This document shows positions 31,897 to 42,885 of a stretch of DNA of 64,000 nucleotides, one piece after another (the first letter of the stretch is position 1; each line of letters begins with the position of its first letter). Below the pieces are notes generated by a model. It worked only from the letters and a program-made list of their open reading frames with translations, searched no databases and was not told the origin of the DNA. Origin of the DNA: Amblyomma americanum (Eukaryota > Arthropoda > Arachnida > Ixodida > Ixodidae); assembly GCF_052857255.1 (NCBI RefSeq), contig NC_135498.1, positions 115,945,134 through 116,009,133 of the forward strand. The letters are read 5' to 3'. The position numbers were made by a program, and so were the translations under genes.

Positions 31897-34012
31897 ACAC
31901 AGAGAGAGAAACCTTTATTTAAAAGCAGAGAATTTAACCGGCGTTTTAAAACCGCTGGCATGCAACACTGCGTGGTGAAGGAAATTTGGTAGATAAGGTT
32001 GAAAGTAGAGCGGTGCCGAAAATCTAAAATGAATCAAATAAAACGGGGAGAAGGTCAGGTGCGGCCATTTAATGCGTACTAAGGTGCACCGGCGAGTAAT
32101 GATGTTCCATTTTAAATAAAGTGCATAGTCTGATAAATGGGCTAACAAAGTTCACTGCGTGAAGAATGTACGAGGAAAACTTGCAACGTCAAATTCGAGC
32201 TTGTCAGAATGCCGAATGCCCTTTAAATATGCAAACAAAAAGTTTATTGCGTGTCTCTGTTGCCTAGGGCAGGGTAAAAGACTAAGGAACCTACAACATT
32301 GTTCATTGCTAGAGGCACTGGGGAGAGGTTCTCCAGGCAATCTTCACAGTACGCATGCTCGTCAGCATACGCAGGCTATTCAAGGCGGATATGTTCAACA
32401 GTTTAGATCGAGACCAAGTAGCCGCAAAACGGACTGTTGATTTGCTGAAACGGTATCGCAAGCCGCTTGTAAATGCAGCGTACAGATGAACTCGGTGATA
32501 AAGTGTTACCAGATGGAGAGGAATTCTGGGTGGGAGTCTTGAGCTGAGCTGTGGGTCGAGTGGGTATAGAAATTGGCAGTGATGTGTCGGCAAGCTCCAG
32601 AGCCGATACGTTTGTTCAGAAACAAATCTTTTAGCCATTCGGGATGCATAAGATTTCGCGAAGAAGGTATGAACATATTTCACATGATGGTGGCCTTTAC
32701 GGGTCGTTTCATCTGTTTTTTTTAATTCGCTAGAATGCCACAGTGTGCTGGTATACAGTGAAATGTTATGCAGTGGAGTGCGACACCCAAACGATGTAGA
32801 TGCCCAATGTCAAGCGAAATTAACTTTTGATTGCTGTTCTCCAGCAGGTTTCACAGGATCTATAGGGATGCTTTGGAGTCGGTAAAAACCCATCGGCCGG
32901 TGTTGAGCGCATGATATAGGAAACAGCCTCTTTAATGCAGTGAAGCTGAGCTGTCCTAGAGGATGTCTTCCGCTGCAGCCGGTAAGAAAGAACAAGGCTT
33001 GTTGAAGGCACATAAAGGCCACAGAAAGGGGTTTCTTGAGTAGTTGTACCGTCGGTGCAGATGTGGGTATGCTACGTATATTCCTCGGTTAAGTAGGGTA
33101 GAGTAGCCTGCAGAAGCGCTGCCTATGACATGTGTTTCTTTTGCACTCACACCTGGCATAAACATAAACATAATAAAAGCGGGAGACAGCCTGCTTTCGC
33201 CAGTGTTCCTGATGCAGGCGAACCCCTTGGAACGTCAAGACATATCCACAGGCGGTTGTTCCGTGCGGCCTCGAGAATCTTCTTGCTTGTTGGAGACATC
33301 CGTTTAAGCACCGGCTGACAGTAGCGCAAGGCTCTCCTTGAAAGCAGACTTATTCAAGAACTATTGAACCGTAGTTGCTGCCCCACCATGTTCCCGCCAT
33401 GAACCTGAAAACTTGCGATTCTGCACGGATCCTCTCACGAATGTTTTTGATTTGAGGTGACCATCAGAGATTACTGTCTATCACATCACCTAGGAATCGC
33501 TGAGATCGGTCGAAGTGACGGTCCACCCAGGAGAAGCGGATATCGAGTCGTCGTTTTTTTTTGTAAAAGCCATGTGAACACACTTATCTGGCAAGAGACG
33601 AAGACCTCGGGGAGCCAGGTAATAGTAGTGGGGCTTGCAATGACCATTGTGGTGCGCCATGATGTGGCCGAAAGCATCCCTTCCTCCATTTTCTTTTTTG
33701 ATGCGGATGGCGAATTCACAAGACGTTAGAAAAGTATGAAGAAAGGTGAAGATGTTGGCGCGTAAGTGGATTAGAATCATACAGGATAAGTGATCTAGAC
33801 CATCCTCTGTACCAAAGTGAGGACGAAAACCATATGACGGATGGTACCAGTGGTGCGCGTCTATCCACCGCTGCAGACGGTTCGCCAGAATACGTTCCAT
33901 CAATGTCCATATAGTAGACGTGAGAGAAATTGGGCGAAAACTGGTTATGTTTTCCGGGCTCTGGGATTCTTGGGATTGCGATGATAGCTCTTTGCAACCA
34001 TTCCTCAGGCAC
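31897..34012 (-). pseudogene. I/R1-like LINE, RT to 3' end, decayed
   Basis: Leftward order: an EEWLQRAIIAIPRIPEPGKHN segment (about 34010), ERILANRLQRWID and YGFRPHFGTEDGL (about 33900-33800, RT fingers and palm), FAIRIKKENGG, a GLRLLPDKCVHMAF palm segment (about 33590), thumb and RNase H traces in broken frames to 32800, and the post-RNase H segment LYPLDPQLSSRLPPRIP..LYHRVHLYAAFTSG (about 32560-32440). The element closes with AATAAA read on the minus strand (31914-31919) and a short CT tail (about 31899-31908). At least five frame breaks make it inactive. Its 5' end abuts a plus-strand relative at about 34040. Confidence 0.75.
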
Positions 34013-34039
34013 TTCTTTGGCAGTACCTTCTTTCAGTGT

Positions 34040-34310
34040 CGTTCCATAGCACCGTTTCAGATTAGATCTTCGCCCTATTGCTCTTACGTCTACTCAGTGG
34101 AAAATGCTGGGATGTATGGTGGCGAACCGTCTGCAGTCGTGGGTCGACGTACGTCCCCGGTAACATCCTTTACAAATTGGAGTTAATTCGCCCTCATCTC
34201 GGTACAGAGGATAACCTACATCACTTATCCTCTATGAATCTGATCGGAGGCAGATCGACCCCTAGCCGGAGAGTTCCCTGCATGGATGTGCACAATGCAT
34301 ATGACCATAA
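34040..34310 (+). pseudogene. Plus-strand LINE RT fragment, left half
   Basis: It encodes the same RT region as the minus-strand copy next door: KMLGCMVANRLQSWV, FRPHLGTEDNLHHLSSM, and MDVHNAYDH as the remains of the AFDNV motif. The coding stretch stops exactly at the miniature LTR element and resumes beyond it with SSHAALSENL, so the two pieces were once one. Confidence 0.75.
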
Positions 34311-35019
34311 TGTTACGAGGTGGCAAGCCAAGAAACGGTACGATATGATGAAAGATGAAAATATGATTTAATGGCTGCGGGCCTAGCACGAGCACTCCGT
34401 CCCGCGCCACTGCCCTCTTCTTCGTCTTCGTAACATTATCCGAGTCATCCGAGCAATCATCCCGATAGATTGCTTGAATTCTGAATGGTGAAGAGACGAT
34501 GAGCATGTTCAGAAAGGAGAGAAGAAGATGAAAGGCTTGCCACGAAGGTAAACGAGATGATCTGATGAACGGTTATTCCCGGAGCTTCAGGTCCAGCGGT
34601 CGGTCGCCCACAGCCGAAGGTCATGGTTTAAGGACCCGCCGGAAAGATTAGGCGGGGGTGCCGTCTTGAATCGGGTCATCGTCGGGTCATATTGCGTATG
34701 GTCCTGGTCGTCGTGCCTTGTGGTCGGGGTTGGGGACAGGGCTGGGGAAAGCGGCTGGTCGGTTCTGGTCAGGTCGAACTGGGGTTGAGCCGGGCGGCAG
34801 AGTCCAGGCCCCCCGGTCGACGACGAAGGCGAGCAGAAAGCGGCGATGCTCTAAGGACCAGGATGACGATGAGGAACCCGAACCTCACACCAAATGCTAC
34901 GAGGTGGCAAGCCAAGGAACGGTAAGACATGATGACAGATGAAAATATGATTTAATGGCTGTGGGCCATGCGCGAGCGCTCCGTCTCTCGCCACTGCCCT
35001 CTTCTTTGTCTTCGTAACA
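34311..35019 (-). mobile_element. Miniature LTR retrotransposon (TRIM-like)
   Basis: Two 125-bp direct repeats (34311-34435 and 34895-35019), roughly 89 percent identical, enclose 459 bp. Each begins TG(T/C)TACG and ends CGTAACA, so they have TG...CA ends with short inverted repeats. Left flank ATAA (34307-34310) and right flank ATAG (35020-35023) form a 4-bp duplication with one change. On the minus strand TTTGGTGTGAGG follows the LTR, as in gypsy elements whose primer-binding site starts TGG. The internal part is GC-rich and encodes no gag or pol, so it must have moved with help from an autonomous element. Confidence 0.8.
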
Positions 35020-35290
35020 ATAGCAGTCATGCTGCCCTCAGCGAGAATCTACTTACCAGCCCTCATCTGCACCCTTGTTCACACCTTTCTTAAACCTCAT
35101 GTATTCGCCGGCTGTATGAACAAAAAAAAAATACGGGCTCCTGTCGGCCTTATCGTGATTGAGAACAAGCGTCAGTGCTAGCTTCAATATTTTTCTACAT
35201 TTGCCTCCTACCCTTGGCATGGGGTTTGGTGACATTGCTGACCTGCGCACACACACTGATGCAAACGTAGCAAAGAAAATTTCTGCTTCA
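35020..35290 (+). pseudogene. Plus-strand LINE RT fragment, right half
   Basis: Resumes at SSHAALSENLL and continues with HTFLKPHVFAGCMNKKK and PVGLIVIENKRQC-like text, which match the fingers/palm stretch of the minus-strand copy (HTFLTSCEFAIRIKKEN). It breaks off near 35280. Frames are disrupted. Confidence 0.65.
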
Positions 35291-35299
35291 GTATATTTA

Positions 35300-35650
35300 C
35301 TTCTTCTTCCTCCCCCTAATCGTCATCATCATTAGTCAGACTACGCCCACTGCAGGGCAAAGGCCACATCCATGGCTCTCCAATTAACCCTGTCCTTTGC
35401 CAGCTGCGCCCACGCTATGCCTGCTAACTTCTTAATCTCATCCGCCCAATAACCTTCTGCCACCCCCTGCTACGCTTGCCTTCTCTTGGAATCCACTCTG
35501 TTACCCTTAAGGACCAGCGGTTATCTTGCCTTCGCATTATATGCCTAGGATGTCATTAACCCGCATTTGTTCCCTCACCCACTTTGCCCGCTACCGGTAC
35601 CTTAACGTTACACCTACTATTTTTCTTTCCATAGCTCTCTGCATTGTCCT
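35300..35650 (-). pseudogene. RTE LINE, C-terminal piece of the split copy
   Basis: Leftward from 35650 it encodes QRAMERKIVGVTLRYR, KWVREQMRVND, DNRWSLRVTEWIPREGKR and NWRAMDVAF-type text, then a TAATGATGATGACGATTA tail near 35310-35330. This is the RTE C-terminal region and 3' end. The upstream RTE sequence resumes at about 40222 with a segment aligning to the residues just before, so a 4.6-kb insertion separates the halves. Confidence 0.8.
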
Positions 35651-35654
35651 TAAC

Positions 35655-35718
<64 letters not shown>

Positions 35719-35780
35719 CCAATCTATCAGTTATTCAATCAATCAAAGAATCAATGAATGAATGAATCAATCAGTTTATT
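35651..35780 (-). repeat. (CAAT)n microsatellite = LINE 3' tail
   Basis: About 17 perfect CAAT units (35652-35718) are followed by imperfect ones up to AATAAAC read on the minus strand (35775-35781). The position just after the LINE poly(A)-like signal shows the repeat is the tail of the element. The Ser-Ile-Asn-Gln ORF across it is an artefact. Confidence 0.85.
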
Positions 35781-35884
35781 CTGCACTGCAAAGACACTTT
35801 AAAGATTCAGGCCTGCCGAAGCCTCATTGGGCTTGTATGGCAGCGCATGTCAGGTAGCGAGAAGTCGCGTGCGGCGCTTACAAA

Positions 35885-37950
35885 CTACGAATAACAGAAA
35901 GCAACAGAAAGGTAGGACTGAAATAAAACGTTCAACTCCTCACACGTAACAGTTAATTGGAAAAAACGCTGAACCACATCAACAATAAATGTATATCGGC
36001 AATTTAGGCAATGAAAGTTCAGGAATATATGACCATGAAAGGAACGACGAGACAAAACAGGCGATAAATTATACCACAAATTTCAACACAAAGTTAAAGG
36101 TCAGATGAAAACAGATGAACGGAATAGTTTTTTTAGTTTATAATTCCTGCTCACAAAAATGCACTTGTCGGCAACACAATTACTAATGAAGGAACATATA
36201 ATGCACCAGTTCTTTTACCATAGCGAGTGGAAAAGCGGAGAATGCTATATCTCTCTTCTGGTCTTAGAGATATACTCGGAACATACCCAACTTTATATCG
36301 ACTGTCCAAAAAATGTTTGGGTACAACCGTTTCAGATCAGAGAGCATTTAAGTATGGGAGCTTTAAAGAACTAAAAGCATTACATTCTTTTGGAAGTTGT
36401 AAGCCGTAAGCACTGTTTTTTAAGACTGACCACAAGATGGAGTTATGTCTGTTTTTCCAACGAAGCGCATAATGCCAATAAACTGTTACGACATACCTTA
36501 AAACACTGTAACCAAAGGCATGTATTATTGCTTTTCTAACAGAAAAAGGCATGTAGCGTCTAATATTGAACAGCAAGCAAGAAAGAGCGCGTAATTTCTG
36601 ACAGACATGGTGAAGTTAAGAATTCCAAGATAAGTCACTATCAAACAGCAAGCCAAGATATTTTACGCGGGAAGCATAAACCAATGGTGTACAGAAGCAC
36701 GAGGCACAATCAGATGTATGTAAAAGTAAAGGTGTGTCAAAAGTCAACTTCTTTAATGGGTTACAGAAGTATATCAGATTTGTTTTTGATACGTTAACTT
36801 TGATACGATTGTGAGCGAACCAGTCCATAACTTTTGTTGAAGTTTAGTTTGGTTTATGGGGTTTAACGTCCGAATGCGACTCAGGCTGTGAGAGACGCCG
36901 TATTGAAGGGCTCCGGAAATTTCGACCACCTGGGGTTTTTAACGTGCACAGACATCGCATAGTACACGGGCCTCTAGGATTTCGTCTCCATCGTAAATCG
37001 ACCGCCGCAGCCGGGATATAATCCGCGTCTTTCGGGCCAGCAGCCGAGCGCCGGAAACACTCTACCACCGCGGCGGCTCTTTGTTGAAGTATTTTGAAGA
37101 TCATTAATGCATGAGAAAAGTGCATCGCAGAGGAAATGATAACCATATTTCCATATTCAAACAAACGACCGGGCACTGAGTTAACTAGATCATTAACAAA
37201 GATATTAAATAGCAAAAGGCTCAGAATGGATCCTTGGGGATATCAGTACAACCACTGCGAAAATTTGCTACCGAGACTAGCTGCCCTCTGTTCTGTAAGA
37301 AATTGGTAAGCAATAACAAAAACGAGCCCATAAATTGTAACATTTGAAGTTTAGCTAAGAGCAGGCTGTGACAAAGACTGCCAAATGATTTACTCACGTC
37401 TAGAAACAACGCACATGCAACCTGGTTAGATCTTCAAGAAGAACCTGGGTGCCTCTGCCCTGCACAAAACCGTACTGGGCAGCAGAAATGATACCATGTT
37501 TATCCAAGAAACCCTACACACTATGAAGCAAGTGTTTTTCAAGTATTTTGGGTATCGCTGATGAAATTGAGATGGGTCGATAATTTGCTACCCTATTGCG
37601 CTCTCCATTTTTGAAAATGGAATAATGACGGCGGTTTTCATGAGAACTGGCATTTGGGCTGTTGAAATAATATGATTCAGTATTGTCAGTAACACACACT
37701 TATGGGCATGAAAATTTCTGCATATGTTAGCAATTAAGATTTCATCGATGCCAGGAGATTTAGTGGGTTTTAGGCTTGCAAGCAGGCATTGAAGGTCATG
37801 ATCGGAAATAAGAGGCAGGTAGGCAGAGTCTGCCAAAGTGTGCTTTAAAGAACATGTGTTCGGGTGTGACTTGGCTACACCTACTACATGAGACAAATAA
37901 CTGTTAAATTCGTGCACAACCATTTCACCATCTCTCGAAAAATTCCCCAG
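35885..37950 (-). pseudogene. CR1-like LINE ORF2: reverse transcriptase and C-terminus
   Basis: Pieces in order: NYRPISISSAIPKILEKHL (about 37590, RT motif 1-2), FLDVSKSFGSLCHSLLLAKL (37409, catalytic Asp kept but AFD changed to SFG), MLFNIFVNDLVNSVPG and a decayed Y-x-DD (about 37215-37150), then after the SINE MDWFAHNRIKVNVSKT and KYLGLLFDSDLSW (36828-36616), SVRKAIIHAFGYSVLRYV (36540) and the terminal NLSPVLSRRSFHGHIFLN to FCYS (36079-35885). The YADD-type motif appears as EYGNMV, so catalysis would be lost. Confidence 0.8.
36844..37079 (-). mobile_element. Ruka-type SINE inserted in the LINE RT
   Basis: A full tRNA-like head and body on the minus strand (A-box near 37065, B-box near 37015, end near GGACGTTAAACCCCATAAACC). 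Both sides carry TTTGTTGAAGT (36833-36843 and 37080-37090), an exact 11-bp duplication. The SINE therefore arrived after the LINE. Confidence 0.93.
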
Positions 37951-39156
37951 AATAGATCTGTCCTCGCACATGGCAGAGTTCTCACCTCGTAAGTCGTTGA
38001 CAATCATCCACGTACGTCTGCTGTCAGAACGTGCATCGATTTTTTTTTTCCGGCAGGGTACCCGCTTGGCAAGCCTAACTGTCGCATTGCCTCTGTTGCT
38101 GCATATCTGAAACCTATGTCGCAACTCGTCGCAAGAAGGCGCACGCCTACTTGCGTCCACAGTAACTCTTTTTCTTTAATTGCTGCCAATATTTCCGCTG
38201 ACATCCATCTGCTTGGTATCAACCCTACGCTGCTTAATATGGAGACACCGCTTGTTGGCCTGCTTAAAGTTTTTGAAGAATTTAACGAATTCCTCATACA
38301 TCTCACTAGGAGTAAGTTTTTAAGAAATTAGAGCAGTCGTATTGTGCTGAAGACTCGTCCAATGTTTTAGGGTTCTTGACAGTAATTTCTTTTCTGCAAT
38401 TCATAGTAGACGCCAGGCAAGCCAGCTGTTTGAATTCGCAGCAGAGGTAGAAGTGATCAGCAAGTTTTTGACGAACAACAGCTGAGCGCTTTGTAAGATT
38501 GTGAGCACGAGCATTGATATGGTCAATACACGAGACAATCAGACGTCTAGATAATATCTCTTCACTCGTGACTTCGTGAGTAGTATTCTGGATACCCCAA
38601 TTCGATAGCACATATAGATAGTCGCATGTCAAACGTGTAGATGTACGATGGGTATCGATGTTGATACCGCCGATCAAACATAAGTGTTCTTCCAATGGCA
38701 AAGCTGAGACTGCAGAGTCCAGCTCTTCAAAGAAGAGCCGCCCATTGTTACACGAGAGACGATAGACCACAAAAATTACTAAAGTAAAGTTTGATACTGT
38801 GAGGTGCAAGGCTACCACCTCAGCCTGACAGAAATGAACATTTACTTCTTGCTCTGACCAGGCATCTTTTACAAATACAGCCACACCCCTACATTTACCT
38901 GCTGTGCGTTGTGTGCATATATCTGAAAACCCAGTATGGAAAAGCACAAGAGGCTACGTGATGTAACGTTGACTTCTGTTAGTACTAAAACGCCAAAGAA
39001 CGATTGCACGGACAATGTTATTGCACAGAAGTGATCCCAATGTTTGCGAATGCTGCGGATATTGGCGTGCACAATGCGGATAGCACTGTTGTTGGCTGTG
39101 AAAATTCCATGAACTTGCTTAAAATCAGTACAAAACGATGGAACGGAATTATTCAT
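37950..39156 (-). pseudogene. CR1-like LINE ORF2: APE endonuclease
   Basis: VHANIRSIRKHWDHF (about 39080) and VLTEVNV begin the domain. A one-frame shift leads into GVAVFVKDAW (about 38880), LCLIGGINIDTHR (about 38670, with GDFN changed to GGIN) and IDHINAR plus ADHFYL (38490-38450, SDH region). The domain closes near 38306. Continuing frames carry the linker towards RT. At least two frameshifts and a lost catalytic Asp mark it as a pseudogene. Confidence 0.8.
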
Positions 39157-39169
39157 GACTGCAGGATGT

Positions 39170-40120
39170 TTTCAAGATCTTCCACACATTGCACTCGAAC
39201 AACAGAAGCGCCCTCAGATTTTCTGGCAAAAATCTTTCCATCTCGTGTCCAAACATATTTCAAACCTTGCTGCTTTCCCTTCACACGACCAAGTAGAACA
39301 GTTCACGAATTGTCCGGTTAGATTACCAATGAAAAATAACTTCGGAAAAGCGCTTTCTTGAGCTAAAGCCTCAAGCCCCGTTTTGGCTCCAATCCATTTC
39401 TGTTTCGAGGCTAGGCTAGTCATTTGTACAAGATAGGTGGAATAGTGTTAGCCTTGGCCGGCAGATAGTGAACAGCAGCAATTTCTGAAGCATGAAAATC
39501 TGAGAGCTTTAGTTTGACAGGTAACTGTTGAAGAAATGACATCAAGTTTTCATTAGGTTTAACCGCGGATTTCAAAATTGCACTTTCGGCTGTATTGCTC
39601 CAATGCATTCAGATCACCACTTATCTTCTCAACAAATGAATTCTAGGCAACCAGGCGGGATCAGAACGACTTGACTTCACTACGCAATGTCTTAAGCTCT
39701 TCTTAATTGGAAGCTGCAGTGCTGTAAACTGCGTCATAATTTTCGGAAAGGCACTCAAGTGACTTGGCAAGGTCTTTTACTGTTGCTTTGAAAGTAAGCA
39801 TCTCTTATGCTTTTTACATAAGAACTGCAACAGATCCTGTCAATGTGTCCAATTTTTTGCTAACACCGGCGAATTGTTAGGAAAAAGTCGTCGTTCGAGG
39901 TGGACATGGCCACTGCTAAGTCAGCTATACATGATTTAACAATCTACTTTTTTGTTTTCGCAGCAGGCATCTTAATTACCATAAGTGCTAACCTTAAAAG
40001 TCGAGTTGGTTTTCCCAACATAAAAATATTGATCACACTTTGAACACTTCAAAAAGTTACCATTCCTAGGCAGCTTTTCTGAGAAAACATGACACGTATC
40101 GACTGTAGTGGTGCAGTCAG
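39170..40120 (-). pseudogene. CR1-like LINE ORF1 remains
   Basis: Leftward: a FLKCSKCDQYFYVGKT CxxC-type finger (about 40050), a broken coiled-coil stretch, SFLQQLPVKLKLSDFHASEIAAVHYLPAKANTIPP (39530-39430) and an FFIGNLTGQF..CEGKAARFEI..TRWKDFCQKI end (39340-39214). A finger, coiled coil and this C-terminal domain are typical of CR1/L2-group ORF1 proteins, which bind the LINE RNA. It has several stops. Confidence 0.65.
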
Positions 40121-40222
40121 CGGCAAAATTCACTTATTGATATAACGTATCGGTCAACACTCACCAGCCGGGTTAAAAAATAATGTTCAGCACCGCACAA
40201 CGGCTCACTGCTGACTGCCCTT

Positions 40223-40534
40223 TTCGATAGCTGAACACTTTTCGATTGCCTCCGCGTTTCTGCCCATAAGTGTGTACCGGTAAGACACAAGTGTACACTT
40301 TTGAATTATCTTGGTACATTGCCATTCATGATCTGAGCAAACCTGCCATATGCGCTCCACCCCATTCCTATACTTCTAGTTATTTCCCACTCATTGCTCA
40401 GATCAGCGGTCACTAGCTGCCCTAGGTAGAAGTGTTCCTTTGCCATTTATAGCACATCTCTAGCAATTGTGAACTGGTGTTCCCTTGCTAGGTGGTTGAA
40501 TATTACAGTGGTCTTCTCCATGTTAATTATTAGA
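40223..40534 (-). pseudogene. RTE LINE, middle piece of the split copy
   Basis: Leftward from the 13-bp duplication: MEKTTVIFNHLAREHQFTIA, YLGQLVTADLSNEWEITRSIGMG, GRFAQIMNGNVP, and AETRRQSKSVQLSK near 40230, which aligns with the TETWRLTKRVQRKL segment of the copy at 55885-55990. The following RTE residues are found at 35650. Confidence 0.8.
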
Positions 40535-41007
40535 ATAACGGCCTGCGGGGCGAGTTGGTGCATGATTAAATGAACGGCTGCGCAAATCAGGACACACACA
40601 GGAAAGAGACACTACATGCGTACACTACCAACTGCTTATTCTATGGAAAGGTGGCATATTTAAACAGTTCCGCTCAAGCATGATACTCATCCCATTATCA
40701 CTTCGAACCCAGCACGTGGTATGGAAAGCCGCTACATCAGGTTAACAGACTAATCAGGTTAACAGGTTAACAGGTTTTCTTTGATCAGACATATCGGTTA
40801 GTCTAATCTGCAGTATATAGTCTGTTAACCTGATGTAGCGGCTTTTCATACCACGTGCTGGGTTCGAAGTGATAATGAGATGAGTATCATGCTTGAGCGG
40901 AACTCTTTAAATATGCCACCTTTCCATAGAATAAACAGTTGGTAGTGTGCGCATGTGGTGTCGCTTTCTTTTGTGTGTCCTGATTTTTGCAGCCGTTCAT
41001 TTGATCG
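40535..41007. mobile_element. Foldback-type element with long inverted arms
   Basis: The arms 40564-40750 and about 40820-41006 are near-perfect reverse complements over some 185 bp. They include CCGCTACATCAGGTTAACAG, CACTTCGAACCCAGCACGTGG and CTACCAACTG. The arms are separated by about 70 bp of repeated AGGTTAACAGG text. GTTAATTATTAGA is exactly duplicated on each side (40522-40534 and 41008-41020). The left end has about 29 extra bases (GCGGGGCGAGTTGGTGCAT) not mirrored at the right. No ORF is present, so it is non-autonomous. The 13-bp duplication is long for most DNA transposons, and the class is undecided. Confidence 0.85.
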
Positions 41008-41363
41008 TTAATTATTAGACCCACCATTCTGCTCTGCATGTCTAACTCATTGATCAGGATTTGCAGTTCATCGCCTGAGTGACTCAGCAAGGCAATATCA
41101 TCAGCGAATTGCAGATTATTGAAGTATTCTTCATTAACACTTATCCCCAAATGTTCCTAATTCTGGCCTCGGAATACCTCCTGTAAACAGGAGGTGAACA
41201 GCATGGTTGAGATCATGTCTCTCTGCTGGACGCCCTTTCTTATTAGAATTTTTTTTGCTGATTTTATGGAGGACTCTGGTAGCTGTGCAGTTGCTATAGG
41301 CATTTTCCTCACAAATGTATTTTTCGTGACAAAGCTTGTTACACTTAAAGAAGTGACTCAATA
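41008..41363 (-). pseudogene. RTE LINE, RT piece of the split copy
   Basis: Leftward from 41361: traces of TATRVLHKISKKNSNKKG (motif before the palm), then EEYFNNLQFADDIALLSHSGDELQILINELD (41130-41030) with the FADD catalytic motif intact, and MVGLIIN running into the duplication. A frameshift near 41150 separates the two stretches, and the 5' part of the element is absent. Confidence 0.85.
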
Positions 41364-42735
41364 ACGTTCATTTTACTTTAGCTTCCGTTAAAATGGTTGA
41401 CGCCATAAAGTCAAGAAAGCTTGAAACGCACGAGCACGTTTAGCTTCCTTTTTGCAATTATGAGCAGTGTAGAAAAGCAGGAAAGTGAAATGTAGTGTGC
41501 CATGGAAGACGTCAACAGAAGTACGTGAAACTGAGTATAACTTCAACCTTCGCCTCATGCGTGCTGTACTCCTTTGATTGGTTTATATTCATTTAAAATT
41601 TGCATGCAGCTGGTGGAATGAATCCACGAAAACTGACGCCGTTACAGATTTCATTGCTGTTTCCCTTACCTCGACGATGCTCGAGGCATCGTACCTTGCA
41701 GATGTACGCTGCCTTGCTTACTCCGCTGTCTTCAGAAACAGCACCGATGCAAAGATCATGCGCGGATGAACAGAGTTCCGTCGACAAGCCTCACACATTC
41801 TGGAAACCTGTTGCTCAGTCGCCATACTATCTGTCGTGCCACCCTATCTTCAAACACGCAATTGATGGTGAGGTCAGGAATAACGTGTTAACTAAATAGT
41901 AGCCAGACGTTCATCGCGATTGATCACGTCCTGAAACACGCCTGATCAGAGGAAAAGCCTGAGCAGCTGAAGTCCGACGTTTAAGAGAGTCCTAGGAGCT
42001 CACGTGCTGCCTCTCGCCGCGAATCGCCTTGCACAACTACCACACCATGTGACTCATCAGGTCGTCACGCTCCCGAACCTTGCAGTCAGAGAATTAGAAA
42101 GCATTGCAGTGCACTCTAAAATGCCTCGCTTTTCGCAGCTTGTCCTATTGAACGGGAGCGACATGACGTCTCGACTGCCGCATTTTAGAAACCGCGCGGA
42201 TCAATGATTTCTCGCTGTGTGCGAAGCGTTTGCAACGGGAGAGCAGCTAGAGCCCTCTTGCGGCTGTTAATTTGCGAACTCATTATTGAGTTTCTGAAGG
42301 GTTGCTACTTGAGGAAGTACTCTTTGGATGCCATTTCAGTGCTCTCTGCAATTAAAACAAGTTGCTTTTGAGCAGTTCATTACTTCAAATAAATGCCCAC
42401 CAAATTGCGGTCACCTAATAGCCGTATAAATCTAGGTTGCTTTCGCCATTTTTTTGTTAGCATAACCCGCTCACATTGCGGCAGTACAAAATTGTACATT
42501 CCAAACGTGGCAACTCTCGGCAATGGCGGAAAATCTTTTGGGTCACGAAAGGTCATTTGACATCAGTTTGTAATGGTTACGTTTACATGCCAGTGCTCCA
42601 ACCAATCAGACTCCAGGAATCGGTCCTTTTGAGTAAGCAGTTATTAGTGCGAAAGCACTTTTCTGATGGGTAAACCCTGAGAAAGATCTTGCAATGTTTG
42701 TTAATTTGTGCCAAGTGGAATAAATAATTAAAATA
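41364..42735. other. No recognised feature
   Basis: Short motif-free ORFs on both strands (for example 41600-41899). No repeat partner was identified. Confidence 0.45.
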
Positions 42736-42885
42736 GACCAAATAAATATACGCGACTGGAATTAAATCCGCTGCAGCGTGAACAGATCAGCTTCGCTGGC
42801 CACTGCATGGGAGCACAAGGCTATCACCGCTGTTGAAAACGCCTCGTAAGCTTCAACACTCTCGTGCTGTGCATTGCACATCGTC
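42736..42885 (-). mobile_element. SINE family 2, copy 1
   Basis: Aligns with 44566-44720 over about 120 bp. The B-box-like GGATTTAATTCC is read on the minus strand at about 42758-42769. The shared head is GGCCAGCGAAGCTGATCTGTTCACG, and an AT-rich tail precedes it on the plus strand. It is more degraded than copy 2. Confidence 0.6.

Larger units (their letters stand above)
35651..40222 (-). mobile_element. Near-complete CR1/jockey-like LINE inserted in an RTE
   Basis: Leftward order: ORF1 remains (about 40120-39170), endonuclease (39156-38306), RT (about 37900-36340), a C-terminal segment to about 35885, a 3' UTR, and a (CAAT)n tail, which is (ATTG)n in the element's own sense. The tail abuts RTE sequence directly, and RTE coding resumes on the other side. 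A Ruka SINE interrupts the RT. Multiple frameshifts make it inactive. No RNase H was seen, which with the ORF1 type favours the CR1/jockey group. Confidence 0.8.

Noticed and set aside
35526..35765. ORF with repeated Ser-Ile-Asn-Gln
   Set aside because: It is the translation of the (CAAT)n LINE tail and part of the RTE 3' end.
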